Numbered from the stretch's first letter, positions 32,156 through 41,668 are shown. The stretch: 43,039 nucleotides of DNA from an uncultured Erysipelotrichaceae bacterium (GCA_902791625.1 CADAWN010000008.1:1-43039); one strand, 5' to 3'. Numbers and translations: made by a program. Notes: generated by a model from the letters alone, not told the origin.

Positions 32156-34438
32156 ATGTTTTCAAAATTTAGTGAAGATGCACAAAAAAGTTTATTACTT
32201 GCTAAGAAAGAAATGATGAAATTAAATCATCCATATGTTGGTAGCGAACACCTATTACTAGCAATACTCTCAACAAATAATTATGTTTCAAGAACCTTAA
32301 AAAAATATAATATAACTTATGAAATATTTTATAACGAGATAATAAAAATAATAGGAAAGGGAACTAAACAGTCGTCATGGTATTTATATACACCACTATT
32401 AAAAAAAATAATAGAAAATGCAACACTTGATAGCAAAGAAAAAAGAGAAAAAGAAGTATCAATTGAACAATTATTTATATCGCTTCTTGAAGAAGGAGAT
32501 GGTGTTGCAATTAGAATTCTAATAGGTATGAATATTGATATAGATTTAATATATGAAGAGTTTTCTAATAAATATTTAGTAAAAAAACTAAAAAAGGATA
32601 ATAATCTTTTAATAAATGACTTTTCTATTAATTTTAATCAGAGAGTATTAGATGGTGAAATTGATCCAGTAATAGATAGAAATATTGAAGTAGATAGATT
32701 AATAGAAATATTATCTAGAAGAACTAAAAATAATCCTTTATTAGTAGGAGAAGCAGGAGTAGGAAAAACAGCTATAGTAGAGGAACTTTCAAGAAGAATA
32801 GTTGAAGGAAAAGTACCAAAGTTTTTATATAATAAAAAAATTCTATCTGTATCTATCTCATCACTTGTTTCCGGTACAAAATATCGTGGTGAATTTGAGG
32901 AAAGAATAAATAAAATTTTAAAAGAAGTAGAAACTAATCAAAATATAATTCTATTTATAGATGAAATACATACGATAGTAGGAGCTGGAGGGGCGGAAGG
33001 GGCAATAGATGCATCAAATATTTTAAAACCAAGTCTTGCTCGTGGGAAGATCAGAATAATAGGAGCAACTACTTCTGATGAATATAAAAAATTTATTGAA
33101 AAAGATAGAGCTTTAGATAGACGATTTCAAAAAATATTTATTGAAGAACCAGATAATGAAAAAACTAAAAATATGCTTAAGTCATTAAAACCAATCTATG
33201 AGTCGTATCACGGAGTAAAAATTACTAATGAATTAATTGATTATATTGTAGAAGTATCCAGTAAATATATAAAAAATAGGAAAAATCCTGACAAATCAAT
33301 TGATGTGTTGGATGAGGTTTGTGTAAAAGCATCTATTCAAGGGGGAAAAAAAGAATTAGTTTTATATGAGAAAAATAATATAATAAAAAAAATACTTAAA
33401 GAAAAGAATAAGGCAGTACAAAATGGGGATTTTAGAAAAGCAAATAAATTAAGAGTAGAACAAAATAATTTAGAAACAGAAATAAATAATGCCATAAATA
33501 AAAAGAAAAATAGTAATACTCTTATTATTACAAAAAATATGATTAATAAAATAATAGAAGAAAAAACACAAATACCAATATATGAGATTAATAAAAATAA
33601 TAAGTTAATAATAAAAAAACTCGAGACTAATTTGAAAAAATCTATATATGGTCAAGAACAAATAATTAATACAATAATTAATTATACAAAAAAAATACAA
33701 TTAGGATTTAGGAAAAACAAACCATACTCATTTTTATTTGTCGGACCAACTGGTGTTGGTAAAACTATGTTTGTTAAAAAGTATGCGGAAACACTATATG
33801 GTAAAGATAATTTTATAAGAATTGATATGAGCGAATATAAAGAAGAATCATCAATAAGTAAATTACTTGGTTCATCCCCTGGTTATGTTGGATATGATGA
33901 TAATAGATCCATTTTAGAAAAAGTAAGGAATCATCCTAATTCTGTTATCCTTCTTGATGAAATAGAAAAAGCTTCTCCTGCAGTTATAAAATTATTCTTA
34001 CAAATTTTAGATGAAGGGGTAATTAGAGATTCAAATGGTAGAAATATATATTTTGATAATTCAGTAATATTTATGACTTCTAATTTAGGTTGTATAGGTA
34101 GTAGTATTGGATTTAATAACATAGATACTATTAGTAATAATTTAAAAGATTTCTTATCTATAGAGTTCATAAATAGAATAGATAAGATATGTTTATTTAA
34201 GAGTTTAGATAATAAAGTTATTAATGAAGTTATTGGTGAAAGATTAAAGAATCTTAAAAAATTGTATAAAGAAAGAGGATATAATATTAAGATATCAAGT
34301 AATGTTATAGATTTAATATCTACTAAATCTAAATATAATGAGTATGGAGCAAGAAAAATAGATAAAGTAATTGAAGAAGAAATAGAGTCTAAAATCATAG
34401 ATGAAATCATTGAAAATAAGAAGGTAATAACAGTTTAG
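32156..34438 (+). CDS. clpC: ATP-dependent Clp protease ATPase subunit ClpC
   Basis: AAA+ unfoldase that feeds ClpP. The N domain begins [21 protein letters not shown]1 has Walker A GEAGVGKT near residue 200, [12 protein letters not shown] and [19 protein letters not shown]-like coiled linker ([20 protein letters not shown]) marks ClpC rather than ClpB. D2 has [16 protein letters not shown] and [13 protein letters not shown] in SSIGFNN fits the ClpP-docking tripeptide. Length is 760 residues, a little short. AAAGGATGG fixes ATG 32156; an ATG at 32147 lies over that site. ctsR, mcsA and mcsB are missing upstream. Confidence 0.95.
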   Translation: MFSKFSEDAQKSLLLAKKEMMKLNHPYVGSEHLLLAILSTNNYVSRTLKKYNITYEIFYNEIIKIIGKGTKQSSWYLYTPLLKKIIENATLDSKEKREKEVSIEQLFISLLEEGDGVAIRILIGMNIDIDLIYEEFSNKYLVKKLKKDNNLLINDFSINFNQRVLDGEIDPVIDRNIEVDRLIEILSRRTKNNPLLVGEAGVGKTAIVEELSRRIVEGKVPKFLYNKKILSVSISSLVSGTKYRGEFEERINKILKEVETNQNIILFIDEIHTIVGAGGAEGAIDASNILKPSLARGKIRIIGATTSDEYKKFIEKDRALDRRFQKIFIEEPDNEKTKNMLKSLKPIYESYHGVKITNELIDYIVEVSSKYIKNRKNPDKSIDVLDEVCVKASIQGGKKELVLYEKNNIIKKILKEKNKAVQNGDFRKANKLRVEQNNLETEINNAINKKKNSNTLIITKNMINKIIEEKTQIPIYEINKNNKLIIKKLETNLKKSIYGQEQIINTIINYTKKIQLGFRKNKPYSFLFVGPTGVGKTMFVKKYAETLYGKDNFIRIDMSEYKEESSISKLLGSSPGYVGYDDNRSILEKVRNHPNSVILLDEIEKASPAVIKLFLQILDEGVIRDSNGRNIYFDNSVIFMTSNLGCIGSSIGFNNIDTISNNLKDFLSIEFINRIDKICLFKSLDNKVINEVIGERLKNLKKLYKERGYNIKISSNVIDLISTKSKYNEYGARKIDKVIEEEIESKIIDEIIENKKVITV

Positions 34439-34444
34439 ATAGTT

Positions 34445-34472
34445 TTACAACTTAGTATATGTATGTTATAAT
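34445..34472 (+). promoter_or_regulatory. Promoter of cysS
   Basis: TTACAA (34445-34450), a 16-bp spacer and TATAAT (34467-34472); TTTACA with 17 bp is an equal choice. Confidence 0.65.
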
Positions 34473-34492
34473 TACGACAGCGAGGTGGTATT

Positions 34493-35884
34493 ATGAAATT
34501 ATATAATACGTTAACAAGAACTATAGAAGAATTCGTTCCAAACGAAGAAGGAAAGGTAAAATTATATACATGTGGACCTACTGTATATCATTATGCACAT
34601 GTTGGTAATATTCGCAATTATATAGGTCATGATATTTTAGATAAGACTTTAAGATATTTAGGATATGAAGTAACACGCGCTATGAATATAACAGATGTAG
34701 GGCACTTAACTAGTGATTCAGATTCTGGTGAAGATAAAATGGAAGTAGCTGTAAAAAGAGAACATAAAACATCTAAAGAAATAGCTGATTTTTATACAGA
34801 AGAATTTTTTAAAGATTTTAAGAAAGTAAATTGTAAGATGCCTGAGATTGTGTCACGTGCTACTGATAATATAGATGAGTATATTAAAATAATAGATAAG
34901 TTATTAAAAGATGGATATGCTTATATTTCTGGAGGTAATATCTATTTTGATATTAGTAAGTTAGAAGATTATTATGTTCTTACTAATCATCAAATAGATG
35001 ATTTAGTAGTTGGAGTACGTGAAGGAGTAGAAGAAGATAATAGAAAGAAAAACCAAGCAGACTTTGTTTTGTGGTTTACTACAAGTAAATTTGAAAATCA
35101 TGAGTTACTTTGGGATTCTCCTTGGGGCAAAGGTTATCCAGGATGGCATATAGAATGTTCTGGGATATCGATCAAATATTTAGGAGAATATTTAGATATT
35201 CATGGTGGTGGAGTTGATAATATATTTCCACATCATACTAATGAAATCGCTCAAAGTGAAGCATATTTAGGACATAAATGGTGTAATTATTGGTTCCACA
35301 ATGAACATCTTCTTGATGAATCTGGAAAGATGTCTAAATCTAAAGGAGCAATTCTTACAGTTAGTTTACTAGAAGAACAAGGATATGATCCACTAGCTTA
35401 TCGTTTTATGTGTTTAAATTCGCATTATAGAAAACAACTAGTATTCTCATATCCAGCAGTAGAACAAGCTTCACAAACTTTAACTAAGTTAAAAAATAAG
35501 ATTTCTTCTATTAAAGAAGAGGGAGAATTAGATAGTAGTAAGTTTGAAATGTATAAGAATAAATTCAAAGAAGAATTAAGTAATGATTTAAATACTGCCA
35601 ATGTAATCACAGTTTTATATGATTTATTAAAAGATGATGAAGTAAGTGGTAAGACTAAAATTGAACTTATTAAGAGTATAGATAAAGTATTAAGTCTTAA
35701 TTTATTAGAAGAAAAAGAAATAGATGATGATTTAGAGAAATATATAGAAGAAAAAATAAAAGAAAGAAATGAAGCTAAGAAGAATAAAGATTTTAATAAA
35801 GCTGATCAAATTAGAGATGAACTATTAGAAAAGAATATAAAATTGGTAGATAGTAGAGAAGGGACTAAATACGAACTTATTTAG
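34493..35884 (+). CDS. cysS: Cysteinyl-tRNA synthetase
   Basis: Class I synthetase for cysteine. The N-terminal zinc and active site are shown by YTCGPTVYHYAHVGNIRNYI, HIECSGISIKYLG with a zinc Cys, and HGGGVDNIFPHHTNEIAQSEA. The KMSKS loop is KMSKSKGAI. The C-terminal helical domain ends in RNEAKKNKDFNKADQIRDEL, as usual. Length is 463 residues. GAGGTGG precedes ATG 34493. It leads an operon with mrnC, rlmB and the SigH-like gene, the standard Firmicute order; cysE and yacP are missing. Confidence 0.97.
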   Translation: MKLYNTLTRTIEEFVPNEEGKVKLYTCGPTVYHYAHVGNIRNYIGHDILDKTLRYLGYEVTRAMNITDVGHLTSDSDSGEDKMEVAVKREHKTSKEIADFYTEEFFKDFKKVNCKMPEIVSRATDNIDEYIKIIDKLLKDGYAYISGGNIYFDISKLEDYYVLTNHQIDDLVVGVREGVEEDNRKKNQADFVLWFTTSKFENHELLWDSPWGKGYPGWHIECSGISIKYLGEYLDIHGGGVDNIFPHHTNEIAQSEAYLGHKWCNYWFHNEHLLDESGKMSKSKGAILTVSLLEEQGYDPLAYRFMCLNSHYRKQLVFSYPAVEQASQTLTKLKNKISSIKEEGELDSSKFEMYKNKFKEELSNDLNTANVITVLYDLLKDDEVSGKTKIELIKSIDKVLSLNLLEEKEIDDDLEKYIEEKIKERNEAKKNKDFNKADQIRDELLEKNIKLVDSREGTKYELI

Positions 35885-35892
35885 GTGATAGT

Positions 35893-36276
35893 ATGGATTT
35901 AGAGACAGTTAATGTATTAGTATTTGCCTATTTAGGTGATACTATATATGAAGATTATATTAGAAAATATTTAATAAAAAAGGGTATACCATATGTAGAT
36001 GATTTACAAAAGGAAGCAGTTAAGTATGTATCTGCATCTAGTCAAGCTTCTTTTTTAAAAGACTTAATTGATAAAGAATTTTTTACTGAAGAAGAATTAA
36101 GTGTTATTAGAAGAGCACGTAACTATAAAAGTAAATCTCATCCAAAGAGTTGTGATATAGTTACATATAAACATGCGACTGCACTAGAAGCAGTTATTGG
36201 TTATTTAGAATTAAAAGATGATAAAGTTCGTATAAATGAGATTATGGAACAAATTTTAGGAGATAAATTATGTTAG
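35893..36276 (+). CDS. mrnC: Mini-ribonuclease 3
   Basis: RNase III-fold enzyme without a double-stranded RNA-binding domain, which matures 23S rRNA ends in Bacillus. The 127-residue product shows FAYLGDTIYEDYIRKYL with the catalytic Asp, the basic RRARNYKSKSHPKSCDIVTY segment and HATALEAVIGYLEL with the conserved Glu. AGGTGATAGT precedes ATG 35893. Its end overlaps the rlmB start by 7 bases. Confidence 0.95.
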   Translation: MDLETVNVLVFAYLGDTIYEDYIRKYLIKKGIPYVDDLQKEAVKYVSASSQASFLKDLIDKEFFTEEELSVIRRARNYKSKSHPKSCDIVTYKHATALEAVIGYLELKDDKVRINEIMEQILGDKLC

Positions 36277-36968
36277 TTTATGGTAGAAATGTAGCCGAAG
36301 AATTTTTAAAAAATAATAAGAATAAGATTAAAAAAATAATAATTCAAGAAGGTTTTGATGACAAAAATATAAATTCACTATTAGAAAATGTTAATATTCC
36401 TACATATTTCAAAAAAAGATATGAACTTGATAAGTTGGCAGAAGGAGTACATCAAGGTATAATATTAGACGTTATGGATTACGAGTATTATCCACTTGAC
36501 GAAGTGATAAATTCTGATATGGAGTTTATTGTAATGCTTGATCATTTAGAAGATCCACATAATTTAGGTGCAATTATTAGAACAAGTGAAGCAGCCGGTG
36601 TTGATGCAATAATAATTCCACAAAATAGAGAAGTACAAATAAATGCTACTGTTATGAAGACTAGTGCTGGTACACTATCTAAAATGAAAGTATGTCGTGT
36701 AAGTAATATTGTACAAGCTATGGATAAATTAAAGAAAAATGGTTTTTGGATAGTTGGTACTGCTATGGATGGAGAAGACTATAGAGATATTAACTATGAT
36801 GGTAAGATTGCTTTAGTAATTGGCAATGAAGGAAATGGTATGAGTAGGTTAGTTAGAGAAAACTGTGACTTTGTTGCTAGTATTCCAATGTATGGAGAAG
36901 TAAATAGTCTAAATGCATCTGTTGCTAGTGGAATTATGATATATGAAGTAGTTCGTAATAGAAAGTAG
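36270..36968 (+). CDS. rlmB: 23S rRNA (guanosine-2'-O)-methyltransferase RlmB
   Basis: SpoU/TrmH-family enzyme of 232 residues. A short L30e-like substrate-binding domain (VYGRNVAEEFL) precedes the trefoil-knot methyltransferase with motif 1 DPHNLGAIIRTSEAAG, motif 2 LVIGNEGNGMS and motif 3 IPMYGEVNSLNASVASGIMI. The RlmB call rather than another TrmH-type protein follows from its length and its place after mrnC (yacO in B. subtilis). Confidence 0.92.
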   Translation: MLVYGRNVAEEFLKNNKNKIKKIIIQEGFDDKNINSLLENVNIPTYFKKRYELDKLAEGVHQGIILDVMDYEYYPLDEVINSDMEFIVMLDHLEDPHNLGAIIRTSEAAGVDAIIIPQNREVQINATVMKTSAGTLSKMKVCRVSNIVQAMDKLKKNGFWIVGTAMDGEDYRDINYDGKIALVIGNEGNGMSRLVRENCDFVASIPMYGEVNSLNASVASGIMIYEVVRNRK

Positions 36969-36973
36969 GAAAT

Positions 36974-37552
36974 ATGGAATATAAAGATATAAATGATTAT
37001 GAAGTTTTATATCTTGTAGAAGAAAATCAATCAGATTATAAAGAGTTAATATTCAAAAAATATGCTCCTATTTTAAAAAGAATGACATATAGTTATTTTT
37101 CTAAGATGAAACATTTTGGTGTAGAATATGATGATGTTTATCAAGAAGCATTAATTGGATTAAATTATGCGATAGATAATTTTGATTTTAATAAAAATAT
37201 TAAGTTTTATACTTACGTTGTCTTGTGTGTAAAAAGTAAATTAAGCTCATACTATATTAAATGTAGTAATGGAAAACAAAAAATACTAAATGATAGTATG
37301 ACTTTTATGCAAATGAATGATTTAGATATGGATTCACTAATTTCTGTGAAATTTGATGATACATATCTTTCTTTTTATAATAAGGTTTTAGAGTTTAAGA
37401 ATAGTTTAACAAGAAAACAAGGACAAGTATTTGAATTAAAATATAATGGGTTTAGTAATGCTGATATATGTAAATTATTAGATTTAACTGTAAAGGATTT
37501 GTATTATTATTTACGATTAATCAGAAAAAAATTGATTATGGAAGATTTTTAA
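36974..37552 (+). CDS. sigH: Sigma-70 family sigma factor, SigH-like
   Basis: An RNA polymerase sigma factor of 192 residues. Region 2 is seen in YDDVYQEALIGLNYAIDNFD and FYTYVVLCVKSKLSSYY, and region 4 in SLTRKQGQVFELKYNGFSNADICKLL, a helix-turn-helix. Region 1 is absent and the linker is short, as in SigH. Sequence is divergent from Bacillus SigH, but the place between rlmB and secE matches sigH, which starts the sporulation programme in B. subtilis. yacP and rpmG, which flank sigH there, are missing. Confidence 0.75.
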   Translation: MEYKDINDYEVLYLVEENQSDYKELIFKKYAPILKRMTYSYFSKMKHFGVEYDDVYQEALIGLNYAIDNFDFNKNIKFYTYVVLCVKSKLSSYYIKCSNGKQKILNDSMTFMQMNDLDMDSLISVKFDDTYLSFYNKVLEFKNSLTRKQGQVFELKYNGFSNADICKLLDLTVKDLYYYLRLIRKKLIMEDF

Positions 37553-37560
37553 ACTATAAT
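37532..37560 (+). promoter_or_regulatory. Promoter of the tail-anchored protein
   Basis: TTGATT (37532-37537), a 17-bp spacer and TATAAT (37555-37560); the -35 lies in the last codons of the sigma factor gene. Confidence 0.65.
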
Positions 37561-37589
37561 AATATTAAGATTATGATAGGGTGATTGTT

Positions 37590-38273
37590 ATGAACGTAGA
37601 TTATAATACTACTAATTTTGAACAATTTATCAGTAAATATAGTTCTAGTCGTGATAAAGATTTAGATGAAATCAAAAACTTTTTTTTAAGTTTTGATAAG
37701 AAAATGAAAATGTATCATGATAATAACTATATTATTACTAGTTTCAGATTACAAGATATTATTGTCTATGAATCTAGTAATGATGGTCATAATGTATATG
37801 ATGTTGATTTTAAATATTATACTGAAAAAGAAAATACAAATGTAACTATGCGTGAAAATATATTTTATTCAGCTTGTTTAGCAGTAGGTGTTTATAACAA
37901 TTGTTTAAGTTATATAAATCCTGATAAACCTAACTTTCTAAAGAATAATTTTTATTTATTTGCAGAAAATATTCCAAGTGATGTTGTTAGTTATTATAGA
38001 GGTGTTATTGAAAGAGATGCAGAAGTGTATTTAACAGAATTTGTTACAACAAGCAAGCAGCAAGAAATTGATAGGATGAAAAGGGAAATGGATGCAGAAG
38101 CTCAAAAGGAAGCAGAATTACAAAAGAATAAAGATGTTCCAAAACCAAAGTCATCAATTCAAAATGATACTTGGGGTACAAGTGATGCAGCTTTTTCGTC
38201 AGTTGCTCTATTCCCAATTATATTTTCAATACTAGGAATATTAATTCCAATATTATTTGTGTTATTTTATTGA
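37590..38273 (+). CDS. Hypothetical tail-anchored membrane protein
   Basis: Not recognised. The 227-residue product has a soluble N-terminal region of about 150 residues with many Tyr, Asn and Asp, a charged helix (QQEIDRMKREMDAEAQKEAE) at about residues 155-175, a Pro/Lys/Ser linker, and one very hydrophobic C-terminal segment (VALFPIIFSILGILIPILFVLFY, quoted in two parts here: VALFPIIFSI and LGILIPILFVLFY) that ends the protein. This is a tail-anchor layout with the bulk in the cytoplasm. AGGGTGA fixes ATG 37590 over a GTG at 37581. It stands alone between the sigma factor and secE with its own promoter; its stop codon lies in the secE -35 box. Confidence 0.75.
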   Translation: MNVDYNTTNFEQFISKYSSSRDKDLDEIKNFFLSFDKKMKMYHDNNYIITSFRLQDIIVYESSNDGHNVYDVDFKYYTEKENTNVTMRENIFYSACLAVGVYNNCLSYINPDKPNFLKNNFYLFAENIPSDVVSYYRGVIERDAEVYLTEFVTTSKQQEIDRMKREMDAEAQKEAELQKNKDVPKPKSSIQNDTWGTSDAAFSSVALFPIIFSILGILIPILFVLFY

Positions 38274-38298
38274 CATTCTTAAGTGTTTATGTTATTTT
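38270..38298 (+). promoter_or_regulatory. Promoter of secE-nusG
   Basis: A perfect TTGACA (38270-38275) that includes the upstream TGA stop, a 17-bp spacer and TATTTT (38293-38298). A small AACAC/GTGTT hairpin lies in the leader (about 38306-38321). Confidence 0.7.
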
Positions 38299-38352
38299 AT
38301 ATGTGAACACGAAAGAGTGTTTTTATTTTGAAAAAAATTAGGAAGTGAAATT

Positions 38353-38589
38353 ATGGCTAAAAAGGAACAAACAAAGACTAAGAAAGAACAAGTTAATAAA
38401 GTTGGTGTTTGGGGAAGATTTATGAATTACTGTCATGGTGTTAAGACAGAGTTTAAGAGAGTTCGTTGGACAACTAAAAAAGAATTAAAGACATATTCTA
38501 TTGCAACAATTACTTTTGTATTAGTATTTTCTTTATTCTTTTATGGAGTTAATGCACTTTATGCTTTAATTCATACATTAATAGGTTAG
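38353..38589 (+). CDS. secE: Preprotein translocase subunit SecE
   Basis: Essential single-span subunit of the SecYEG channel. The 78-residue product has a Lys-rich cytoplasmic N terminus, the conserved amphipathic helix VKTEFKRVRWTTKKEL, and one membrane span at about residues 49-70. It is directly upstream of nusG, the universal bacterial order. AGGAAGTG precedes ATG 38353. The L33 gene often found just upstream is absent. Confidence 0.95.
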   Translation: MAKKEQTKTKKEQVNKVGVWGRFMNYCHGVKTEFKRVRWTTKKELKTYSIATITFVLVFSLFFYGVNALYALIHTLIG

Positions 38590-38599
38590 GAGGAATACT

Positions 38600-39130
38600 A
38601 TGGATAAACAATGGTATGTAGTTAATACTTATTCTGGACACGAGAATAAAGTAAAAGAAAAACTAGAGATGAGAGCTGAATCTATGGGAATGCAAGACTA
38701 TATATATAGAGTAGTAGTTCCTATGGAAAAAGTTAAAGAAAAAAATGGTGTTGAAAAAGAAAAAGAAAAGAAGATGTTTCCTGGATATATTCTAGTTGAA
38801 ATGGTTATGAGTGATGAAGCTTGGTATATTGTACGTAATACACCTGGTGTTACAGGATTTATCGGATCAAGTGGAAAAGGAGCTAAACCTACACCACTTC
38901 AACCATATGAAGTAGATAAAATACTTAATAGTATGGGTATTGCTAGAATGGAAATCGATAAGGATTTAGTAGAAGGTACTAAGGTTAGTATCATCGATGG
39001 ACCATTCAAAGGAATGTTTGGAAAAGTTGATTCAGTTGAAGCTGAAACAGGAAAAGTTAACCTACTTGTTGACTTATTTGGTCAAGAAACAAGTGTTGAA
39101 GTTGAACTAAGCCAAATTCAAAAAATATAA
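38600..39130 (+). CDS. nusG: Transcription termination/antitermination factor NusG
   Basis: Binds RNA polymerase and affects pausing and Rho or ribosome contact. The NGN domain begins WYVVNTYSGHENKVKEKL and includes MFPGYILVEM and TPGVTGFIG. The C-terminal KOW domain starts near VSIIDGPFKGMFGKVDSVE. Length is 176 residues, standard for Firmicutes. AGGAGGAA precedes ATG 38600. Confidence 0.97.
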   Translation: MDKQWYVVNTYSGHENKVKEKLEMRAESMGMQDYIYRVVVPMEKVKEKNGVEKEKEKKMFPGYILVEMVMSDEAWYIVRNTPGVTGFIGSSGKGAKPTPLQPYEVDKILNSMGIARMEIDKDLVEGTKVSIIDGPFKGMFGKVDSVEAETGKVNLLVDLFGQETSVEVELSQIQKI

Positions 39131-39135
39131 AACAC

Positions 39136-39164
39136 TTGCATAATTTATTATTATGTGTTATTAT
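39136..39164 (+). promoter_or_regulatory. Promoter of rplK-rplA
   Basis: TTGCAT (39136-39141), a 17-bp spacer and TATTAT (39159-39164). Confidence 0.65.
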
Positions 39165-39195
39165 TTAAACGCTATATTTATTTTAATATAGATTT

Positions 39196-39254
39196 AGTGG
39201 GAGGCAGTTAAAGCTAAAATTTAGTGAAATGCGGATAAAGCTATTTGAACCACT
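39196..39254 (+). promoter_or_regulatory. Structured leader of the rplK-rplA mRNA
   Basis: AGTGG (39196-39200) followed by a purine-rich GAGGCAG pairs with CCACT at 39250-39254 and encloses about 50 bases. Leaders of this kind precede rplK-rplA in Firmicutes, where L1 is thought to repress its own operon. The fold is a hand estimate. Confidence 0.5.
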
Positions 39255-39290
39255 CGCGAAAACGAAATTTAATTATAGGAGGTGTTTTTC

Positions 39291-39737
39291 GTGGCAAAAG
39301 AAGCAATTAAGAAAATAAAATTACAAATCCCTGCAGGAAAAGCTACACCAGCTCCACCAGTTGGAACTGTATTAGGACCAGCAGGAATTAACTTACAAGA
39401 ATTTTGTACAAAATATAATGATGCTACTAGAGATAAAATGGGTGACATTTTACCAGTAGAAATTTCAATATATGATGATAGAAGTTTTGATTTTATAATT
39501 AAAACTCCACCTACAGGTTTCTTACTTAAGAAAGTTGCACATATTAAAAAAGGATCTGTTAAAGGTGCTACTGAAACAGTTGCAACAATTACTGTTGATC
39601 AACTTCGTCAAATTGCAGAAATCAAATTACCTGATTTAAATTGTGATACAATTGAAGCTGCAATGAAAACAGTTGCTGGAACTGCTCGCAACATGGGAAT
39701 TGTTGTTGACGGTTACAACGCTGACTCAGAAAAATAA
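39291..39737 (+). CDS. rplK: 50S ribosomal protein L11
   Basis: GTPase-centre protein of the large subunit. The 148-residue product shows IKLQIPAGKATPAPPVGTVL with the flexible Pro-rich hinge, GPAGINLQEFC, and the rRNA-binding C-terminal domain ending TARNMGIVVDG. GTG 39291 is chosen because AGGAGGTG at 39278-39284 lies 6 bases before it; the in-frame GTG at 39282 is part of that site. Confidence 0.97.
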   Translation: MAKEAIKKIKLQIPAGKATPAPPVGTVLGPAGINLQEFCTKYNDATRDKMGDILPVEISIYDDRSFDFIIKTPPTGFLLKKVAHIKKGSVKGATETVATITVDQLRQIAEIKLPDLNCDTIEAAMKTVAGTARNMGIVVDGYNADSEK

Positions 39738-39820
39738 TAAAATAAAAGTAAATTAATCCGCAGGTTAAAAAATTTTAAGTAACGTTTCCGCTTGTACTTA
39801 TAAATTAGGGAGGAAAAAAT

Positions 39821-40519
39821 ATGAAAAATAGAAGCAAGAAATATACTGAAGCTGTTTCTAAAATAGAAAAAGGAAAAGTATATACAAAAGAAGAAGCTGT
39901 TAAATTAGTAAAAGAAACATCAATTACTAAATTTGATGGTACTGTAGAAGTTGCTCTAAGACTTAATCTTGATACTAAAAAAGCTGATCAACAATTAAGA
40001 GGAGCAATAGTTTTACCTAAAGGAACAGGTAAATCAAATCGTGTAATAGTTATTGCTAAAGGTGATGCTGCTACTAAAGCTAAAGAAGCTGGAGCAGATT
40101 ACGTTGGTGATATGGATTTATTACAAAAAATTGAAAAAGAAAATTGGTTTGAATTTGATACAATGATTGCAACACCTGATATGATGCCACTTCTTGGTAA
40201 GTTAGGTAGAGTATTAGGACCAAAAGGATTAATGCCAAACCCAAAAACAGGTACTGTAACAATGGATCCTGCAAAAGCTGTTGAAGAAGCTAAAGCTGGA
40301 CGTGTTGAATACAGAACTGATAGTTTTGGAAATATACATGCAGTTATTGGAAAAGTATCATTTACTGAAGATGAATTAAAAGAAAACTTAGATGCATTTG
40401 TACAAAATATCATCAAAATTCGTCCAACTTCAGTAAAAGGAGATTACATTAAGAATATTACTATTACTTCTACTATGGGTCCTGGAATTAAAGTTTCTTT
40501 AAATAGTTTTGACAAATAG
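39821..40519 (+). CDS. rplA: 50S ribosomal protein L1
   Basis: L1-stalk protein that helps release deacylated tRNA. The 232-residue product has [41 protein letters not shown], and the signature [25 protein letters not shown] precedes ATG 39821. An 83-base gap after rplK holds a short structured segment rich in A and T. The rplJ promoter lies in its last codons. Confidence 0.97.
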   Translation: MKNRSKKYTEAVSKIEKGKVYTKEEAVKLVKETSITKFDGTVEVALRLNLDTKKADQQLRGAIVLPKGTGKSNRVIVIAKGDAATKAKEAGADYVGDMDLLQKIEKENWFEFDTMIATPDMMPLLGKLGRVLGPKGLMPNPKTGTVTMDPAKAVEEAKAGRVEYRTDSFGNIHAVIGKVSFTEDELKENLDAFVQNIIKIRPTSVKGDYIKNITITSTMGPGIKVSLNSFDK

Positions 40520-40537
40520 TAAATAATAGTGTATTAT
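40509..40537 (+). promoter_or_regulatory. Promoter of rplJ-rplL
   Basis: A perfect TTGACA (40509-40514) in the last codons of rplA, a 17-bp spacer and TATTAT (40532-40537). Confidence 0.8.
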
Positions 40538-40550
40538 AAATTTAATTTGT

Positions 40551-40646
40551 TGGTGCCATAGACAGTAGGTGTAGAAGTAAATCCTACCGAGGACTATCTT
40601 AAAAGTAAATAAGGGTTCTTGTGTCTATTCATAAGAATCTTTTTTA
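40551..40646 (+). promoter_or_regulatory. Ribosomal protein L10 leader with attenuator
   Basis: The L10-leader signature is present: GACAGTAGGTG (from 40561) pairs across a kink with ATCCTACCGAGGAC (from 40581). L10(L12)4 binding to this motif represses the operon. A terminator hairpin follows: GGTTCTTGTG (about 40614-40623) pairs with CATAAGAATC, then a T run, consistent with transcription attenuation. Confidence 0.88.
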
Positions 40647-40676
40647 TGGCAACTCGAATCATAAGGAGGTGTATGT

Positions 40677-41171
40677 ATGGCAAGTGAGAAAATCTTAAAA
40701 GAAAAGCAAGCAGTAATCGATGAAATCAAAGAAAAAGTAGAAGCTGCAACAAGCATAGTTTTATTTGACTATCGTGGACTTACTGATGCTGAGATTAAAG
40801 AACTTCGTTCTAAATTAAAAGAATCTGGTTCTTACTATAAAGTATTCAAGAATACTTTAATGAATCGTGCTTTTAATGATTTAAGTATTGACTTAGGAGA
40901 TGCTTTAACTGGACCAAGCGCATTATTACTTGGAACTGATCAAGTTGCTCCAATCAAAACTTTAACTGAATTTGCTAAAGATCACCCAGCACTAGAATTA
41001 AAAGTAGGAATTATTGATGGAGAGATTGCTGACAAAGCAAAATTAAAAGAATATGCATCTTTACCTTCAAGAGAACAACTACTTACAATGCTTGCTGGTG
41101 GTATGATTGGTATAGCAAGAGACTTGTCTATTTGCTTAGATTTATATTCTAAACAGTTAGAAGAAAAATAA
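40677..41171 (+). CDS. rplJ: 50S ribosomal protein L10
   Basis: Base of the L7/L12 stalk. The 164-residue product has the N-terminal rRNA-binding domain (VLFDYRGLTDAEIKELRSKL, YYKVFKNTLMNRAF, GPSALLLG) and a C-terminal helix that carries L7/L12 dimers (LSICLDLYSKQLEE). AAGGAGGTG precedes ATG 40677; the ATG at 40673 is out of frame. Expression is controlled by the L10 leader upstream. Confidence 0.97.
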   Translation: MASEKILKEKQAVIDEIKEKVEAATSIVLFDYRGLTDAEIKELRSKLKESGSYYKVFKNTLMNRAFNDLSIDLGDALTGPSALLLGTDQVAPIKTLTEFAKDHPALELKVGIIDGEIADKAKLKEYASLPSREQLLTMLAGGMIGIARDLSICLDLYSKQLEEK

Positions 41172-41216
41172 ATAATAATTAATAAAAAATAAAATAAATA
41201 ATAGGAGGAATTAAAA

Positions 41217-41588
41217 ATGGCTAAATTAACAAAAGAAGATTTTATCGCTTCATTAAAAGAAATGACACTTTTAGAAATTAAAGAATTAGTAGATGCAATG
41301 AAAGAGGAATTTGGTGTAGATCCATCAGCTGTTGCTGTTGCTGCTCCTGCTCAAGGTGCAGCTGGTGCTGATGCTGCTCCATCTGTAGTTACTGTATCAA
41401 TCGCTGATGCTGGAGCTGGAAAAGTTGGAGTTATCAAAGTTGTTCGTGAAATCACTGGTTTAGGTTTAAAAGAATCTAAAGATATAGTTGATCAAAATGG
41501 TGTCGTTAAAGAAAACGTTTCAGTAGATGAAGCTAATGAAATTAAAGCTAAGCTTGAAGAAGCTGGAGCTACAGTAGAAGTTAAATAG
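41217..41588 (+). CDS. rplL: 50S ribosomal protein L7/L12
   Basis: Multicopy stalk protein that recruits translation GTPases. The 123-residue product has the N-terminal dimerisation helices ([20 protein letters not shown]), an Ala/Gly-rich hinge, and the C-terminal domain [20 protein letters not shown] with [24 protein letters not shown] precedes ATG 41217. GC content rises in the hinge because of Ala and Gly codons. A clear terminator follows. Confidence 0.98.
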   Translation: MAKLTKEDFIASLKEMTLLEIKELVDAMKEEFGVDPSAVAVAAPAQGAAGADAAPSVVTVSIADAGAGKVGVIKVVREITGLGLKESKDIVDQNGVVKENVSVDEANEIKAKLEEAGATVEVK

Positions 41589-41595
41589 TTAACTT

Positions 41596-41621
41596 AAGCA
41601 ACCAATAAGGTTGCTTTTTTT
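41596..41621 (+). terminator. rplJL intrinsic terminator
   Basis: AAGCAACC (41596-41603) pairs with GGTTGCTT (41609-41616), followed by a T run. Confidence 0.92.
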
Positions 41622-41624
41622 GAC

Positions 41625-41653
41625 TTGACTTTTTTCAAAATATGGTGTATTAT
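41625..41653 (+). promoter_or_regulatory. Promoter of the ybxB-like gene
   Basis: TTGACT (41625-41630), a 17-bp spacer and TATTAT (41648-41653), directly after the rplL terminator. Confidence 0.75.
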
Positions 41654-41668
41654 ACAATTTACGGAAGG

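Noticed and set aside
34852..34867. parS-like GTGTCACGTGCTACT in cysS
   Set aside because: Several mismatches outside the CACGTG core; expected by chance.
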